Below are positions 19,949 to 19,976 of a stretch of DNA of 19,976 nucleotides, piece by piece. A program made the translations under genes and the position numbers. The DNA is taken from positions 1 through 19,976 of the forward strand of contig MU401468.1 of assembly GCA_022579005.1 (NCBI GenBank). The letters are read 5' to 3'. Below the pieces are notes generated by a model. The model saw nothing but the letters and a program-made list of their open reading frames with translations. It did no database searches and was not told the DNA's origin. The first letter of the stretch is position 1; each line of letters begins with the position of its first letter. Source of the stretch: Poronia punctata (lineage: Eukaryota; Ascomycota; Sordariomycetes; Xylariales; Xylariaceae).

Positions 19949-19976
19949 CGGGGGGCGGGGCGGGGGGGGGGGGCGG
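19902..19976. other. Poly-G run at window end, probable contig-end artefact
   Basis: About 75 bases of G with only a few C interruptions run to the last base of the window. No known telomere unit (TTAGGG) is present. Long G runs are a known false signal of two-colour sequencing chemistry, so I read this as a likely assembly edge rather than genomic DNA. Confidence 0.7.

Noticed and set aside
1..19976. Search for CRISPR arrays, transposase or reverse-transcriptase domains, long terminal repeats, 5S rRNA and TTAGGG telomere repeats
   Set aside because: None was seen by eye on either strand; decayed copies could be missed without alignment tools.

Overview
This is a eukaryotic window, almost certainly from a filamentous ascomycete (Pezizomycotina, probably a Sordariomycete). 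The evidence is the gene content (an ascorbate-oxidase-like multicopper oxidase, a fungal polyol dehydrogenase, a Kid-type kinesin), the short GT...AG introns of 58-196 bp with CTAAC/CTAAT-like branch sites, an intron-containing nuclear tRNA-Arg, and long noncoding stretches rich in microsatellites. Every protein-coding gene I could rebuild lies on the minus strand. The only plus-strand gene I can support is the tRNA. Exon boundaries were set by reading frame, splice signals and continuity of family motifs, and I checked the reading frame across every junction.

Layout, left to right. 1-959: no gene seen. 960-3093 (-): four-exon secreted multicopper oxidase, 640 aa, all copper ligands present. 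3094-5771: 2.7 kb with no gene I can recognise. 5772-7547 (-): seven-exon zinc-dependent polyol dehydrogenase of the L-arabinitol 4-dehydrogenase/sorbitol dehydrogenase group, 412 aa, with an N-terminal Asn-Gly-His-Thr repeat tail encoded by a 12-bp minisatellite. 7548-12449: 4.9 kb gene-poor stretch with small repeats and palindromes. 12450-13666 (-): three-exon gene for an unrecognised 316-aa, probably nuclear protein with a C2...H2 cysteine/histidine arrangement. 13667-15724: 2 kb noncoding, including a pyrimidine-rich tract. 15725-17988 (-): two-exon chromokinesin of the Kid/KIF22 type, 721 aa, with a C-terminal helix-hairpin-helix DNA-binding domain. 18551-18654 (+): tRNA-Arg(ACG) with a 32-nt intron. 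18664-19901: strongly G-poor, microsatellite-rich stretch that looks like the leader or promoter of a gene beyond the right edge. 19902-19976: near-pure G run, probably a sequencing artefact at a contig end.

The genes do not form an obvious pathway. The oxidase is secreted, the dehydrogenase belongs to cytosolic pentose/polyol catabolism, the kinesin acts on mitotic chromosomes, and the 316-aa protein has no known role. I saw no mobile element, CRISPR array, biosynthetic core enzyme or clear new system. The most unusual items are the basic His/Lys/Gly-rich insert in the oxidase, the Asn-Gly-His-Thr minisatellite tail on the dehydrogenase, the long-spaced C2H2-like protein, and a TAGGTA/TACCTA motif scattered through the noncoding DNA.
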